Shown: positions 1-8,392 of the stretch, one piece after another | Position numbering within the stretch: position 1 is the stretch's first letter | Layout: every line of letters begins with the position of its first letter | From: CAVYXZ01 sp965223835 | Lineage (GTDB): Bacteria; Chloroflexota; Anaerolineae; Aggregatilineales; Phototrophicaceae | Direction: 5' to 3' | Assembly: GCA_965223835.1 (NCBI GenBank) | Contig: CBDCXQ010000001.1 | Location: 5,890,001 to 5,954,000, forward strand | Length of the DNA stretch: 64,000 bases | Position numbers and translations under genes: made by a program | The notes under the pieces: model-generated | The model's input: only the letters and a program-made list of their open reading frames with translations | What the model was told of the DNA's origin: nothing | Databases searched by the model: none

Positions 1-11
1 TTCCTTCGATC

Positions 12-488
12 TTAGCGGGAGGCGCGATTGAACAGGATTGGCAGAAAGCGCCCGGCCCGTTGTCGATAGGCGGCATAGTGCGGGTAGGTTTGCATCAGCC
101 AGCGCTCTTCAAACATGGATTTGTAGGTAAAGAAAATCACCATCAAACCGGCAATCACCAGACCGGCGCTGTGACCATGTACCAGCGCGGTGCCCAGCCC
201 GGTCAGGATCACGCCCGTATAGATCGGATGGCGGATGATGGCATAAATGCCGACCTGAACCAGTTGATGGCCGTCGTTGGGTTCTGGCGATACATTGACG
301 AAGTTTCGGTTAACCTGCAGGTACGTGAGTAGCGCAACGGCCACGACTCCCAACCCGACCAGGGTCAACAACGCCCCCAGCCACCGTGCCCAAACGACCT
401 GTGCCGGGGGCAGCACAATGTAAACTCCTGCCAGCAGCGCAAATAACACGAACTGTACCATGACCAGTAGTTGGGCCTGGGTTTTCAT
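12..488 (-). CDS. Isoprenylcysteine carboxyl methyltransferase (ICMT/PEMT)-like membrane protein
   Basis: About 158 residues with four hydrophobic segments. The C-terminal part has the RHPIYTG motif followed by a hydrophobic helix and an EERWL..YP.Y..Y segment, the SAM-binding signature of the ICMT/phospholipid methyltransferase family. The role is presumably methylation of a small or membrane-associated substrate at the inner membrane; the substrate cannot be read from sequence. The reading frame extends upstream, but I chose the ATG at 488 (MKTQAQ). It follows a GGAGAG-type ribosome site, and the extension would run into the neighbouring oxidoreductase gene and lacks hydrophobic character. 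It lies 13 bp downstream of the FAD oxidoreductase gene on the same strand, so the two are probably co-transcribed. Confidence 0.8.
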   Translation of the reverse strand: MKTQAQLLVMVQFVLFALLAGVYIVLPPAQVVWARWLGALLTLVGLGVVAVALLTYLQVNRNFVNVSPEPNDGHQLVQVGIYAIIRHPIYTGVILTGLGTALVHGHSAGLVIAGLMVIFFTYKSMFEERWLMQTYPHYAAYRQRAGRFLPILFNRASR

Positions 489-501
489 AAAATCTCTCCA
501 A

Positions 502-1704
502 TTATGCCTTGAACACCACTCGAAAATCCTCACGAGTGAGTTCAGAATCCCAGGTATTTGTCGCCGCCAGCATTGCCCCGATACGCCCGATTTCGTCGGA
601 TGACTTGGCCGATGCGCCATTGCCGCCGGTTGTTACATAAACCTTGCCGGACACGAGCACATCAATATAGGGATTACCGTGTTGGGTGTTTGTTATCAGA
701 CAGGGATGGGTGACATAAGCTTCAACGGACAGGCCGGGTAAAAGCCAGTGGAGCACGTGTTGCATCACATCGCCCATCGCGGCCTGTCCATCAGATTGGA
801 ACCACGCACGCAATGCATCCCCGGAGTCGCTGGCATCGATGTAAAATTCGTGCGTCGGCGTATCATCCGGGCGGAAGGCCATCCCCAGCTTGATGTAATA
901 TTTGCCATCGGGATAACGCACTGGTGGCAGCATGTAGAGCGAAGGCACATCGAGTTTAGCGAATTTGGTAATCAGCGCGGGCATAGTTTGCAGGCGGTCA
1001 ACCTCGCTATTGGGAAGCTGTGCCAACAGAATCGTGTGGGCGCGGGTTTTTAGCGCTAGTTTCTGCTCCAATAACAGATTGGTGAACCCCCCGGCGGTGA
1101 TCAGAATCTTGCGGGTTTGATAGGTGTTGGTGCTGGTCGTTACCTGCACATGATCCGATTTTTCCTTATAATCCGTAACCATTTCGCGGATGATCGTTGC
1201 GCTGTTTTGCTCGGCGATGGTCAGTTGCGCCTGAATCAACTGGCGGGGGTTGATGTATCCAGCAGGTCCTTTTTCATCCCAGGCGGTAAAATCATTACCA
1301 AAATTAAAGAATGGATGGCGCTCAGCGGTTTCTGACGGTGAGAGCCGATCACACGCAGGCTGAAACTGGTTAGCAACCCCAGCAACAGCGGCAATGGCGT
1401 CAGCGACATCCATGACGCGCAAACAGCCTACCGGATGATGGAATCGAATCCCGCTGGCCTGTTCAATAATCGGATACTGTGCAATCGAGCGTTGGGCCAG
1501 GGTCGCCCAGAGCGGAGATGGATCGAGTACGCGGGTAATACGTCCCTGGTCATAATGACTGGCGAATACCCCGGTGTGAGTTTTGCGATTGACTGGTTCG
1601 TCAGGGCCGATGACGCCAACGCGCAATTCAGGATGAGTCACGGTGAGATGACGCAGCGCCGCGCAGCCCATTAATCCCTTGCCGATTATGAGAATATCAA
1701 ACAT
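502..1704 (-). CDS. FAD-dependent oxidoreductase (DAO / sarcosine-oxidase-like family)
   Basis: About 400 residues. The N-terminus FDILIIGKGLMG is the Rossmann dinucleotide-binding fold (GxGxxG) of the D-amino-acid-oxidase family, and the C-terminal segment VTTGGNGASAKSSDEIG is the second FAD-contact region of this family. The closest functional group is sarcosine/N-methyl-amino-acid oxidases, flavoproteins that oxidise a C-N bond and release peroxide. The substrate is not predictable here. Two ATGs are adjacent; the second (1704) sits 7 nt from the GGAGG ribosome site and is preferred over 1707. The ICMT-like gene follows immediately on the same strand. Confidence 0.8.
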   Translation of the reverse strand: MFDILIIGKGLMGCAALRHLTVTHPELRVGVIGPDEPVNRKTHTGVFASHYDQGRITRVLDPSPLWATLAQRSIAQYPIIEQASGIRFHHPVGCLRVMDVADAIAAVAGVANQFQPACDRLSPSETAERHPFFNFGNDFTAWDEKGPAGYINPRQLIQAQLTIAEQNSATIIREMVTDYKEKSDHVQVTTSTNTYQTRKILITAGGFTNLLLEQKLALKTRAHTILLAQLPNSEVDRLQTMPALITKFAKLDVPSLYMLPPVRYPDGKYYIKLGMAFRPDDTPTHEFYIDASDSGDALRAWFQSDGQAAMGDVMQHVLHWLLPGLSVEAYVTHPCLITNTQHGNPYIDVLVSGKVYVTTGGNGASAKSSDEIGRIGAMLAATNTWDSELTREDFRVVFKA

Positions 1705-1833
1705 CATGCTGCCTCCTCATACACCAGGGAGATAGTAATTCAAAAGGGAGCGCATTTCGAATTTTGGCCGTGAGACGCAGGACGAAATCGTCTCAATGCG
1801 CTACAATGAAGCCATGCAGAAAGAGAACAGTTT

Positions 1834-2160
1834 ATGAAATTTGCGCGGGTGATTGGCAACCTGGTTGCCACCCAAAAAGTAGCCGGTCTGGAAGGCGTCA
1901 AGTTCCTGATCGTGCAGCCGCTGAACATCGACCGGGAGCCGAGTGGTGAACCCATTGTCGCGGTGGACGCAACGCAACAAGCCGGAATGGATGAACTGGT
2001 GTTTGTCGTAGCGTCCAAAGAAGCGGCTTTTGCCTTGCCAGTTGATTTTGTCCCGGTTGATGCGGCAGTCGTAGGCATTATTGACGATGTGGATGATCGT
2101 CCACTGTATGATGCCGATAGTGTGGACTGGAAAGTTTTCGTCAAAGAAGGTGAAGCCTAA
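1834..2160 (+). CDS. EutN/CcmL-family microcompartment vertex protein (BMC-P), copy 1
   Basis: 108 residues. The fold signature of the pentameric vertex proteins of carboxysomes and metabolosomes is clear: an N-terminal VIGNLVATQKVAGLEG strand-loop, the LIVQPL strand, VAVDATQQAGMDELVFV and a terminal VDAAVVGIIDDVD. In known systems pentamers of this family cap the 12 corners of a proteinaceous shell. The gene is slightly longer than the usual 80-100 residues, with a C-terminal tail DWKVFVKEGEA. Its stop codon overlaps the start of the next gene (taATG), so the two are translationally coupled. No hexameric shell gene (Pfam BMC domain) or signature enzyme is seen anywhere in the window. Confidence 0.85.
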   Translation: MKFARVIGNLVATQKVAGLEGVKFLIVQPLNIDREPSGEPIVAVDATQQAGMDELVFVVASKEAAFALPVDFVPVDAAVVGIIDDVDDRPLYDADSVDWKVFVKEGEA

Positions 2161-2435
2161 TGTATATCGGGCGGGTGAAGGGAACCGTAATCAGCACCAT
2201 CAAGCATAAACTCTATGCGGGTCATAAGCTGCTCATGGTGGCCCGACTGAATCTCGATGGTACTGAAAGCAGCGCTTACGACATTTGCGTTGATACGGTG
2301 CAAGCCGGCGTGGGCGATGTGGTGGTGATTCTTGATGAAGGTGGCAGCGCCCGACAGATCATCGGTAAACGCGGCACCGGTCCATTGCGGGCGGTCATCA
2401 TCGGCATTGTGGATGAAATCGATCTTGAAGTATAG
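2160..2435 (+). CDS. EutN/CcmL-family microcompartment vertex protein (BMC-P), copy 2
   Basis: 91 residues, the canonical length. Visible family elements are MYIGRVKGTVISTIKH, the KLLMVARLNLDG strand, ICVDTVQAGVGDVVVIL, GSARQ and the closing LRAVIIGIVDEID. It is the textbook CcmL/EutN pattern and closer to consensus than copy 1. The start overlaps the stop of copy 1 by one base. The product should form pentamers; with copy 1 it might form mixed pentamers, which is inference. A stand-alone pair of vertex genes is unusual because such genes normally sit inside an operon for shell hexamers and enzymes. Confidence 0.87.
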   Translation: MYIGRVKGTVISTIKHKLYAGHKLLMVARLNLDGTESSAYDICVDTVQAGVGDVVVILDEGGSARQIIGKRGTGPLRAVIIGIVDEIDLEV

Positions 2436-2652
2436 CTTTCAGTTGCCAGTCACCGACTGCCCAAAGTAAGCGGTTTCAGGCATTGGTATCTTTCTTCTGG
2501 GCACAACCGAAAAAACTGAGATATTCAAAAATTCAGCGCGTAGCACTTTTTGGCTCCTCGTAACTGCAAACTCCTGACTCGCAACTCAAGGCTTAAGCGT
2601 TCAATTTAGCAGAATCGCGTACAATGCAAACTGTACAGCGAACAGGTTTGTT
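2436..2652. other. Intergenic region with no recognised gene
   Basis: 217 bp between the second vertex gene and the membrane protein. I see no convincing ORF, hairpin or promoter hexamers beyond AT-rich sequence near 2620-2640. Confidence 0.4.
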
Positions 2653-4257
2653 ATGCCGAAATTCCCCTGGCGCGATTTTATCATCATTATTGTGATTGCC
2701 CTGATTGGGCGCGGGTTGCTCCTCGCCAGCAATACGGTGTCGTTTCACAGTGACGAAGCCGTGGTTGCGCTTATGGCCCGACACATTCTTCAGGGGGCGC
2801 GTCCAACCTTCTTTTATGGGCAGGCGTACATGGGCAGCCTGGATGCCTGGCTGGTCGCGGTCGGCTTTCAGCTTGGTGGGCAATCGGTGCTGACTGTGCG
2901 CCTTGTACAAAGCGTTCTGTATTTGTTGGTCGTGGTAACGGCCTATTTAGCGGCTTGGCAGTTATCGCAACGGCGGTTGATCGCAGCAGTGGTGGGGTTG
3001 CTGTACGCCATCCCTGCGGTGAATATGGCGTTGTATACCACTGCGACGTTGGGCGGCTACAATGAAACGCTGCTATTTGGCAATGTACTCCTCATGCTGG
3101 GCTATGCCGTCAGCCATGAACATGCGCGTTCACTGTGGCGCTGGGGATTGCTAGGGTTGGTCGCAGGTCTTGCCTGGTGGACCAATGGCCTGATTGTCAT
3201 GTATGCGATCCCGGTTGGCTTGCTGATCTTGGTTGTGTGGGTTCGGGAGCGAGTCGTTATCGGGCCAGCTCTCACCGGATTGGGTGTGGCACTGGTATTT
3301 TTCTTCGTCGGTGGTGCGCCCTGGTGGATTTTTGATTTTACGCACGATCACGCCGCACTCGCCACTTACCTGACAAACCGCCAGTCTGGTGAGTTCGAGG
3401 GTATCGGATTGCCGTATGTGCCACCATCGCAACGAGCGCTGGGCATGTTCTTGATCGGCATTCCCACTGTGGTTGGTCTGCGATTTCCCTGGTCTCCACA
3501 ATATTTTTTACTGCCAATTGGTGTCAGCATCCTGTTGATCTATTGTGTTGCTGCGGTGCGGCTTGCTCGAGGACCGCAGTTGTTGCTGCCTGATGTTCGC
3601 CTATTAATTTGGCTCATGCTAGCGAATTTTGCAGCGGTGTTTGTGGGTTCAACCTTTGGCGCGGACCCAACGGGTCGTTACTTTCTGCCGTTAATGCTGC
3701 CGTTGGGACTACTATTGGGCACACAGGTTATGAGTGTATGGCACGCAAATGGTGACCAGCAGACACTGCGACGCGGTCTGGCGGTAGGCGTAGTGGCACT
3801 GGTCATCGGGTATCAGGCGCTGGGACAACTGGCAGCCGGGCGTTCCGAAACAGGTTTTACAACTCAGTTTGATCGGGTATCGCATGTTGCGAACGATGTT
3901 GATGCTGAAGTGATTGACTTTTTAATTGAAAACGATTTGCAGCATGGGCATACGAATTACTGGGTAGCCTATCGCCTCGGTTTCCTCAGCCAGGAACAGT
4001 TGCAATACAGTGCCAGCCTGCCTTATAAAGAAAACCTGTCGTATAACCCGGCGGATAACCGCTACCTGCCATTTCGTGATGCAACGGATGCCGCAACGCG
4101 CATCGCCTATATCACCACCAATTTACCGCAACTCGATAATGTCCTCGCAGCCACTTTTGCCGAACAGGACCTGACTTATCAGTACACCGAGATCGGTGAC
4201 TTCCATATCTACTACGACTTTGCGCCCACGCTGCCAGAACACCCCCGGTTCGATTAA
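2653..4257 (+). CDS. GT-C/ArnT-like polytopic membrane glycosyltransferase (family 39-like), substrate unknown
   Basis: 534 residues. The N-terminal transmembrane helix is followed by a periplasmic loop containing SFHSDEA. An acidic pair here is the hallmark of GT-C enzymes that use lipid-linked sugars. About ten further hydrophobic helices and a soluble C-terminal domain of about 140 residues follow. It probably transfers a sugar from a polyprenyl phosphate donor to an extracytoplasmic acceptor. I infer the class from topology and motif only. It stands alone between short intergenic regions. A second GT-C protein is at 31464-33326. Confidence 0.6.
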   Translation: MPKFPWRDFIIIIVIALIGRGLLLASNTVSFHSDEAVVALMARHILQGARPTFFYGQAYMGSLDAWLVAVGFQLGGQSVLTVRLVQSVLYLLVVVTAYLAAWQLSQRRLIAAVVGLLYAIPAVNMALYTTATLGGYNETLLFGNVLLMLGYAVSHEHARSLWRWGLLGLVAGLAWWTNGLIVMYAIPVGLLILVVWVRERVVIGPALTGLGVALVFFFVGGAPWWIFDFTHDHAALATYLTNRQSGEFEGIGLPYVPPSQRALGMFLIGIPTVVGLRFPWSPQYFLLPIGVSILLIYCVAAVRLARGPQLLLPDVRLLIWLMLANFAAVFVGSTFGADPTGRYFLPLMLPLGLLLGTQVMSVWHANGDQQTLRRGLAVGVVALVIGYQALGQLAAGRSETGFTTQFDRVSHVANDVDAEVIDFLIENDLQHGHTNYWVAYRLGFLSQEQLQYSASLPYKENLSYNPADNRYLPFRDATDAATRIAYITTNLPQLDNVLAATFAEQDLTYQYTEIGDFHIYYDFAPTLPEHPRFD

Positions 4258-4321
4258 CCAGTTCAGTAAGAATCTGTGCAATATAACCCATGATGTTTGG
4301 CTAAATTGTAAAAATCTCCCC

Positions 4322-4327
4322 TATAAT
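4322..4327 (+). promoter_or_regulatory. Candidate -10 box for the ABM-domain gene
   Basis: A perfect TATAAT 35 bp before the ATG at 4362. No good -35 hexamer lies 16-18 bp upstream (TTTGGC is at 20 bp), so the assignment is tentative. Confidence 0.35.
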
Positions 4328-4361
4328 AATTTAAAGGACGCTTTAGCTAAGGAGTCGTGTG

Positions 4362-4697
4362 ATGTACGCTCAAAAGACTGTTATTCGCGTTCCACTGGGC
4401 AAAGCCACCGAATTGCGTGAGATCATTGCCCAAAAATATTTGCCGGTGGTGCGGGCACGTCCGGGATTTATGGCGGCCTACTTGCTGGAACAGGTTGATG
4501 ATGTTGATGCCTGTGAGCTGCTGCAATTCTGGGATAATCAGGCCGCGCTGGAGAACTTTCAGCGTACCGGGATGTTGCAAGCTTCCATTCAAAGTATCGC
4601 GGCTGAAATGCCGGGTGTTCGCCTGGAACGGCAGGGATACATCATCCGGGTCGCTGCTGGAACGCTGCCGACGCCTGATGTGGTTGCCAGCGCATAA
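4362..4697 (+). CDS. ABM-domain (antibiotic biosynthesis monooxygenase-like) protein
   Basis: 111 residues. The dimeric ferredoxin-like alpha/beta fold of ABM proteins is suggested by VIRVPLGKATELREIIAQKY, ARPGFMAAYLLEQ and ELLQFWDNQAALENF, where W and the following helix are typical. Family members include haem-degrading and quinol monooxygenases as well as proteins of unknown role. No specific substrate can be assigned. I prefer the ATG at 4362 over the GTG three bases upstream because AAGGAG then has normal spacing. It is monocistronic, with a hairpin just downstream. Confidence 0.7.
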   Translation: MYAQKTVIRVPLGKATELREIIAQKYLPVVRARPGFMAAYLLEQVDDVDACELLQFWDNQAALENFQRTGMLQASIQSIAAEMPGVRLERQGYIIRVAAGTLPTPDVVASA

Positions 4698-4702
4698 ATA
4701 TT

Positions 4703-4756
4703 AGGAGTAATTCGCCAGATTGGGTGCTTTATAGAGGTGTCTGCCGAATCACTCCT
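4703..4756. terminator. Inverted repeat between convergent genes
   Basis: AGGAGTAATTCG pairs with CGAATCACTCCT (11 of 12 positions) around a 30-nt loop, followed by TTTATT. It lies between the ABM gene and the convergent aldo/keto reductase gene. The loop is long for a classical terminator. Confidence 0.4.
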
Positions 4757-4853
4757 TTATTGTGTTTATGAATGGACCTATTCTGCGTTACGGCCTTGAC
4801 GAATATTGTTCGTCATTGCCTCTGCGCCAGCGGCCAACTGTCCAGTCAGTGTA

Positions 4854-5714
4854 TTAGGTCTCGCGTTTTGCCTCACCCAACCGCTTCACGACTGCCGGAT
4901 CACGATGGTCAAAGAACAGACTCGTCTTCGTGTCCAGTGTCGTTATCGCCGCCATATCTTCGGGGCTGAGTTCAACATCAAACACATTGAAATTCTCCTC
5001 AATGCGTTCCTTGCGAACGGACTTGGGAATCGCTACGACACCGCGTTGGGTCAGCCAGCGCAGAATGATTTGCGCCACCGTTTTCTGATACTGGTCGGCG
5101 ATGGAACCCAGCAACTCATTTTGGAAAATGTTGTTTTTGCCTTCGGCAAACCCGCCCCAGGACTGTATCTGAACCTTGTTTTCCTGCAAGAACTTCTGGG
5201 TTTCGATTTGCTGATTGAACGGATGGGTTTCGATCTGGTTCACCGCCGGAACGACTTCGTTGTGAACCATGATATCCATCAATCGATCCGGTTGGAAGTT
5301 GCTCACCCCAATCGCACGGATGCGACCTTCCCGATACAGTTCTTCCATCGCTCGCCAGGAACCGTAGACATCGCCAAACGGCTGATGAATCAAATACAGA
5401 TCCAAATATTCCAGATTCAACCGCTGCAACGATCGTTCAAACGCCCGCTTTGCACTTTCGTACCCGGCGTCCTGAATCCAGAGTTTGGTCGTGATGAACA
5501 CGTCTTCTCTTGCCACACCACTTCGTTTGATGGCTTTGCCGACAGCCGCTTCATTGCCATAGGCCGCCGCCGTATCAACAAGACGATAGCCGGTGTGTAG
5601 CGCATCCGCTACACTTCTTTCGCAGACTTCAGCATCATTGATCTGGAAAACGCCAAAGCCTAAAAGCGGCATTTCCACACCATTATTTAATGTAACCGAC
5701 GGAATAGCTGACAT
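4854..5714 (-). CDS. Aldo/keto reductase (2,5-diketogluconate-reductase-like, AKR5 type)
   Basis: 286 residues, a TIM-barrel NADPH-dependent carbonyl reductase. The catalytic tetrad is intact: D47, Y52 (DTAAAYGNE), K77 (ITTKLW) and H110 (LYLIHQP). The C-terminal cofactor segment IPKSVRKERIEENFNVFD is typical of the DkgA/DkgB-like branch, which reduces 2,5-diketo-D-gluconate and reactive aldehydes such as methylglyoxal. It is the most downstream member of a minus-strand cluster (CMD, SDR, cupin, two more AKRs, DUF2255). In the E. coli model, dkgA is regulated by an AraC-type activator (YqhC), and a YqhC-like gene sits at the other end of this cluster. Confidence 0.88.
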   Translation of the reverse strand: MSAIPSVTLNNGVEMPLLGFGVFQINDAEVCERSVADALHTGYRLVDTAAAYGNEAAVGKAIKRSGVAREDVFITTKLWIQDAGYESAKRAFERSLQRLNLEYLDLYLIHQPFGDVYGSWRAMEELYREGRIRAIGVSNFQPDRLMDIMVHNEVVPAVNQIETHPFNQQIETQKFLQENKVQIQSWGGFAEGKNNIFQNELLGSIADQYQKTVAQIILRWLTQRGVVAIPKSVRKERIEENFNVFDVELSPEDMAAITTLDTKTSLFFDHRDPAVVKRLGEAKRET

Positions 5715-5780
5715 AGGTCATTCTCCTTGTTTACACTTTTGCTTAGATTTTCATTTTTGCGACTGCCACCCTCTGAAATG

Positions 5781-6101
5781 CTACTCGGTTTCGTCCAGGG
5801 TCACGATTGCTGTTCTGATCGCTGTGATCGCACAGGGCCACCCGGCATAGAAAGCCAGATGCGTGAACACTTCTGCCAGTTCTTCTTTGCTGATCCCATT
5901 AGCGATGGCGCGTTTAATATGCGAGGGCAATTCGTTGGTCCGATAGAGTGCTGTTAGGGTTGCGACAACAATCAAACTGCGCTCGCGTGGGGACAGCCCC
6001 GGACGTTCCCAGATGTCACCAAAGAGGACATCGTCGGTCACGTCCATCAGTTTGGGCGCGAATGCTCTTACCTCGTCAAGTGTGGGTTGTGCTTTAGTCA
6101 T
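5781..6101 (-). CDS. Carboxymuconolactone decarboxylase (CMD) family protein
   Basis: 106 residues, all-helical. It shows LSPRERSLIVVATLTAL, LPSHIKRAIANGISKEELAEVFTHLAFYAGWP and a final AI.TAIVTL helix, the CMD domain in its short stand-alone form. The CxxC redox pair of the AhpD branch is absent, so it resembles gamma-carboxymuconolactone decarboxylase or the many uncharacterised single-domain members. It sits 66 bp upstream of the aldo/keto reductase on the same strand. Confidence 0.85.
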   Translation of the reverse strand: MTKAQPTLDEVRAFAPKLMDVTDDVLFGDIWERPGLSPRERSLIVVATLTALYRTNELPSHIKRAIANGISKEELAEVFTHLAFYAGWPCAITAIRTAIVTLDETE

Positions 6102-6164
6102 CGGTTGTTCTCCTTATTCTCTGTCGAGTAGATTTATATGTCCTGGAAGGGCATCCCAGAGGAC

Positions 6165-6911
6165 TTACACCATCTGGCGTGTAGGCCGAAACAAAATTTC
6201 GTTCACGTCTACATCGTCTGGCTGACTCATGGCGAAGGCAACTGCCCGCGCGAACGAGTCAGCAGGAATAGCGTACTCCTCATAGAACTTGTGAATGTTC
6301 TCGGCGATGTCCACATCAGTTATAGCATTAGGGAGTTCGGTTGCCACCGCGCCGGGTGAGATCACTGTCGTCCGAATGTTATATGGCTTGACTTCCTGCC
6401 GCAGCCCTTCGGATATGACCCGAACCGCGTGCTTGGAGGCAGCATAAACGGCGTTTTCAGGACCGACTTTATGACCGGCTACCGAGGAGACATTGATGAT
6501 GTGTCCGGCTTTCTGCGCCTGCATATGGGGCAGTGCCGCAGCAATGCCGTACAGTACGCCTTTGATATTCACGTCGATGGTCTGATTCCATTCGTCAATC
6601 TTGAGGCGTTCGAGTGGCGCACGCGGCATCAGTCCGGCATTGTTAAGCATGACGTCGATACGCCCGAAGGTCTGTATGGCTGTATCCACCAGACGCTTCA
6701 CCTGATCATAATCTGTAACGTCGGTCGTTACCGCGAGTGCCTTACCGGCGCTACCCTTCAACTCATCGGCTAAGGACTGAAGGCGATCTAAACGCCTGGC
6801 CCCCAGCACAACGGTTGCGCCCTGCGCCGAGAGAAGCCGAGCGGTAGCCTCGCCCAGCCCGCTGCTTGCGCCTGTGATGACCACGATTTTCCCTTCGATG
6901 TTATTGCTCAT
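6165..6911 (-). CDS. SDR family oxidoreductase
   Basis: 248 residues, classical short-chain dehydrogenase. Visible are TGASSGLG (13-20) for cofactor binding, NNAG (90-93), Ser142/143 and the YxxxK pair (Y156, K160). R39-R40 after the second strand favours NADP(H). The overall pattern resembles the YdfG/serine 3-dehydrogenase-like branch, acting on hydroxy acids or small alcohols. It lies within the redox cluster with 50-60 bp spacers to both neighbours. Confidence 0.88.
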   Translation of the reverse strand: MSNNIEGKIVVITGASSGLGEATARLLSAQGATVVLGARRLDRLQSLADELKGSAGKALAVTTDVTDYDQVKRLVDTAIQTFGRIDVMLNNAGLMPRAPLERLKIDEWNQTIDVNIKGVLYGIAAALPHMQAQKAGHIINVSSVAGHKVGPENAVYAASKHAVRVISEGLRQEVKPYNIRTTVISPGAVATELPNAITDVDIAENIHKFYEEYAIPADSFARAVAFAMSQPDDVDVNEILFRPTRQMV

Positions 6912-6962
6912 CAGCCTGATTTCTTCCTGTCATTTTGCGATTTGATCTTGCTTACTCAACCA

Positions 6963-7358
6963 TCAGCTCTGGTACTGCTCGTCACTGACCTTTTCCATCC
7001 AGTCAACTGCTTTGCCGTCGAGCCTTTCTGAAATGGCGATGTGTGTCATGGCGGTGGTGGGCGTAGCGCCGTGCCAGTGTTTCTCGCCCGGTGGGAACCA
7101 GATCACATCGCCGGGACGAATTTCCTCGACAGAGCCACCCCAGCGTTGGACCAGTCCACAACCTGCTGTCACGATTAACGTTTGCCCCAGTGGGTGGGTG
7201 TGCCATGCGGTCCGTGCACCGGGTTCGAAGGTGACACTCGCGCCGCCGACCCGCGCTGGATCGGGAGCCTGAAACAGCGGGTCAACCCGGACGGTGCCGG
7301 TAAACCAGTCCGCTGGTCCTTTGCCGGATGGTTGTGAGCCATTGCGTTTGATCTCCAT
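6963..7358 (-). CDS. Cupin-domain protein
   Basis: 131 residues. The cupin metal-binding motif is present: WHTHPLGQ(T)L (cupin 1, with two His) and GDVIWFPPGEKHWHG (cupin 2). This single-domain type (N-terminal WFTGTVRVDPLF) often sits beside AKR/SDR/CMD genes and AraC regulators, as here. The reaction is unknown; small quercetinase-like or isomerase-like activities are possible. The start follows AGGAG with about 8 nt spacing. Confidence 0.85.
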   Translation of the reverse strand: MEIKRNGSQPSGKGPADWFTGTVRVDPLFQAPDPARVGGASVTFEPGARTAWHTHPLGQTLIVTAGCGLVQRWGGSVEEIRPGDVIWFPPGEKHWHGATPTTAMTHIAISERLDGKAVDWMEKVSDEQYQS

Positions 7359-7409
7359 TTTTCTGGACTCCTTGCTTTACTAAACAATCATTTAGCGCTG
7401 AGCGTTAGC

Positions 7410-8378
7410 CTAGTATCGGTCGCCAATTACGTTGATCTGGGACATGGCAGCGGCGATTTCGTTGAGATCATTTGCCGTCAGGTCAATGTCAGCCGCACCC
7501 ATATTTTCTTCCAGACGCTCAAGCCTGCGTGAGCCGGGAATGGGTACGATCCAGGGTTTTTGCACCAGCAACCAGGCCAGCGCAATTTGCGCCGGGGTTG
7601 CGTTGTGATCGGTTGCAATCCGCTCAAGCAAATCAACTACCGCCCGGTTGGCTTTGATCGCCTCTTGCGTAAAGCGGGGGTTGCCTTTACGGATGTCGTT
7701 ATCAGCAAAAACAGTGTTTTCATCAACTTTCCCAGTGAGGAAACCCCGGCCCAGCGGACTGTAGGGCACCAGCCCGATACCGAGTTCCTCGCAGGTGGGC
7801 AGAATTTCCGCTTCAATGGGGGTCCACCAGATTGAGTATTCGCTTTGCAGCGCCGCAACCGGTTGTACCGCGTGCGCCCGACGGATGGTCGCAGCATCTG
7901 ATTCAGACAGGCCGAAATATTTCACCTTGCCTTCCTGGATGAGATCTTTCACAGCACCCGCCACATCCTCAATCGGAACATTCGGGTCGGGGCGATGTTG
8001 ATAAAACAGGTCAATCGCGTCTACCCGCAGCCGCCTGAGCGATTCCTCGGCAACCCGCTTAATTTGCTCCGGGCGACTATCCCGCCCAACCGTCGGACTC
8101 GGCCCCTTGTCGCCATCGTGCTTGAACCCGAACTTGGTAGCGATCACCACCTCGCCCTTAAACGGTTCCAGCGCTTCGCCCACCAGTGCTTCATTGGTGA
8201 ACGGGCCATAGACTTCGGCTGTATCGAAGAACGTAATGCCCTGTTCGACCGACTGACGAAGAAAATCAACCATTTCCGCGTGAGTTCCAATCGGCGCATC
8301 GCCGAAGGTCATTCTCATGCAACCCAGTCCGAGGGCCGAGACTTCTAATCCACTCTTGCCAAGTTTACGCTTCTGCAT
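7410..8378 (-). CDS. Aldo/keto reductase (AKR13/YakC-like)
   Basis: 322 residues from the ATG at 8378 (MQKRKLG). This start is preferred over 8390 because GAGTG lies about 8 nt upstream of it. The tetrad is D52, Y57 (DTAEVYGPF), K82 (IATKFGF) and H128 (LFYQHRPDP). The C-terminal IPGSRRLERLEENMGA is the NADPH 2'-phosphate loop. The branch is that of general aldehyde and ketone reductases (YakC, plant AKR4-like proteins). The next AKR gene starts 15 bp upstream, forming a tandem pair, but the two are distantly related and not a recent duplication. Confidence 0.9.
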   Translation of the reverse strand: MQKRKLGKSGLEVSALGLGCMRMTFGDAPIGTHAEMVDFLRQSVEQGITFFDTAEVYGPFTNEALVGEALEPFKGEVVIATKFGFKHDGDKGPSPTVGRDSRPEQIKRVAEESLRRLRVDAIDLFYQHRPDPNVPIEDVAGAVKDLIQEGKVKYFGLSESDAATIRRAHAVQPVAALQSEYSIWWTPIEAEILPTCEELGIGLVPYSPLGRGFLTGKVDENTVFADNDIRKGNPRFTQEAIKANRAVVDLLERIATDHNATPAQIALAWLLVQKPWIVPIPGSRRLERLEENMGAADIDLTANDLNEIAAAMSQINVIGDRY

Positions 8379-8392
8379 TTCACACTCCATGA

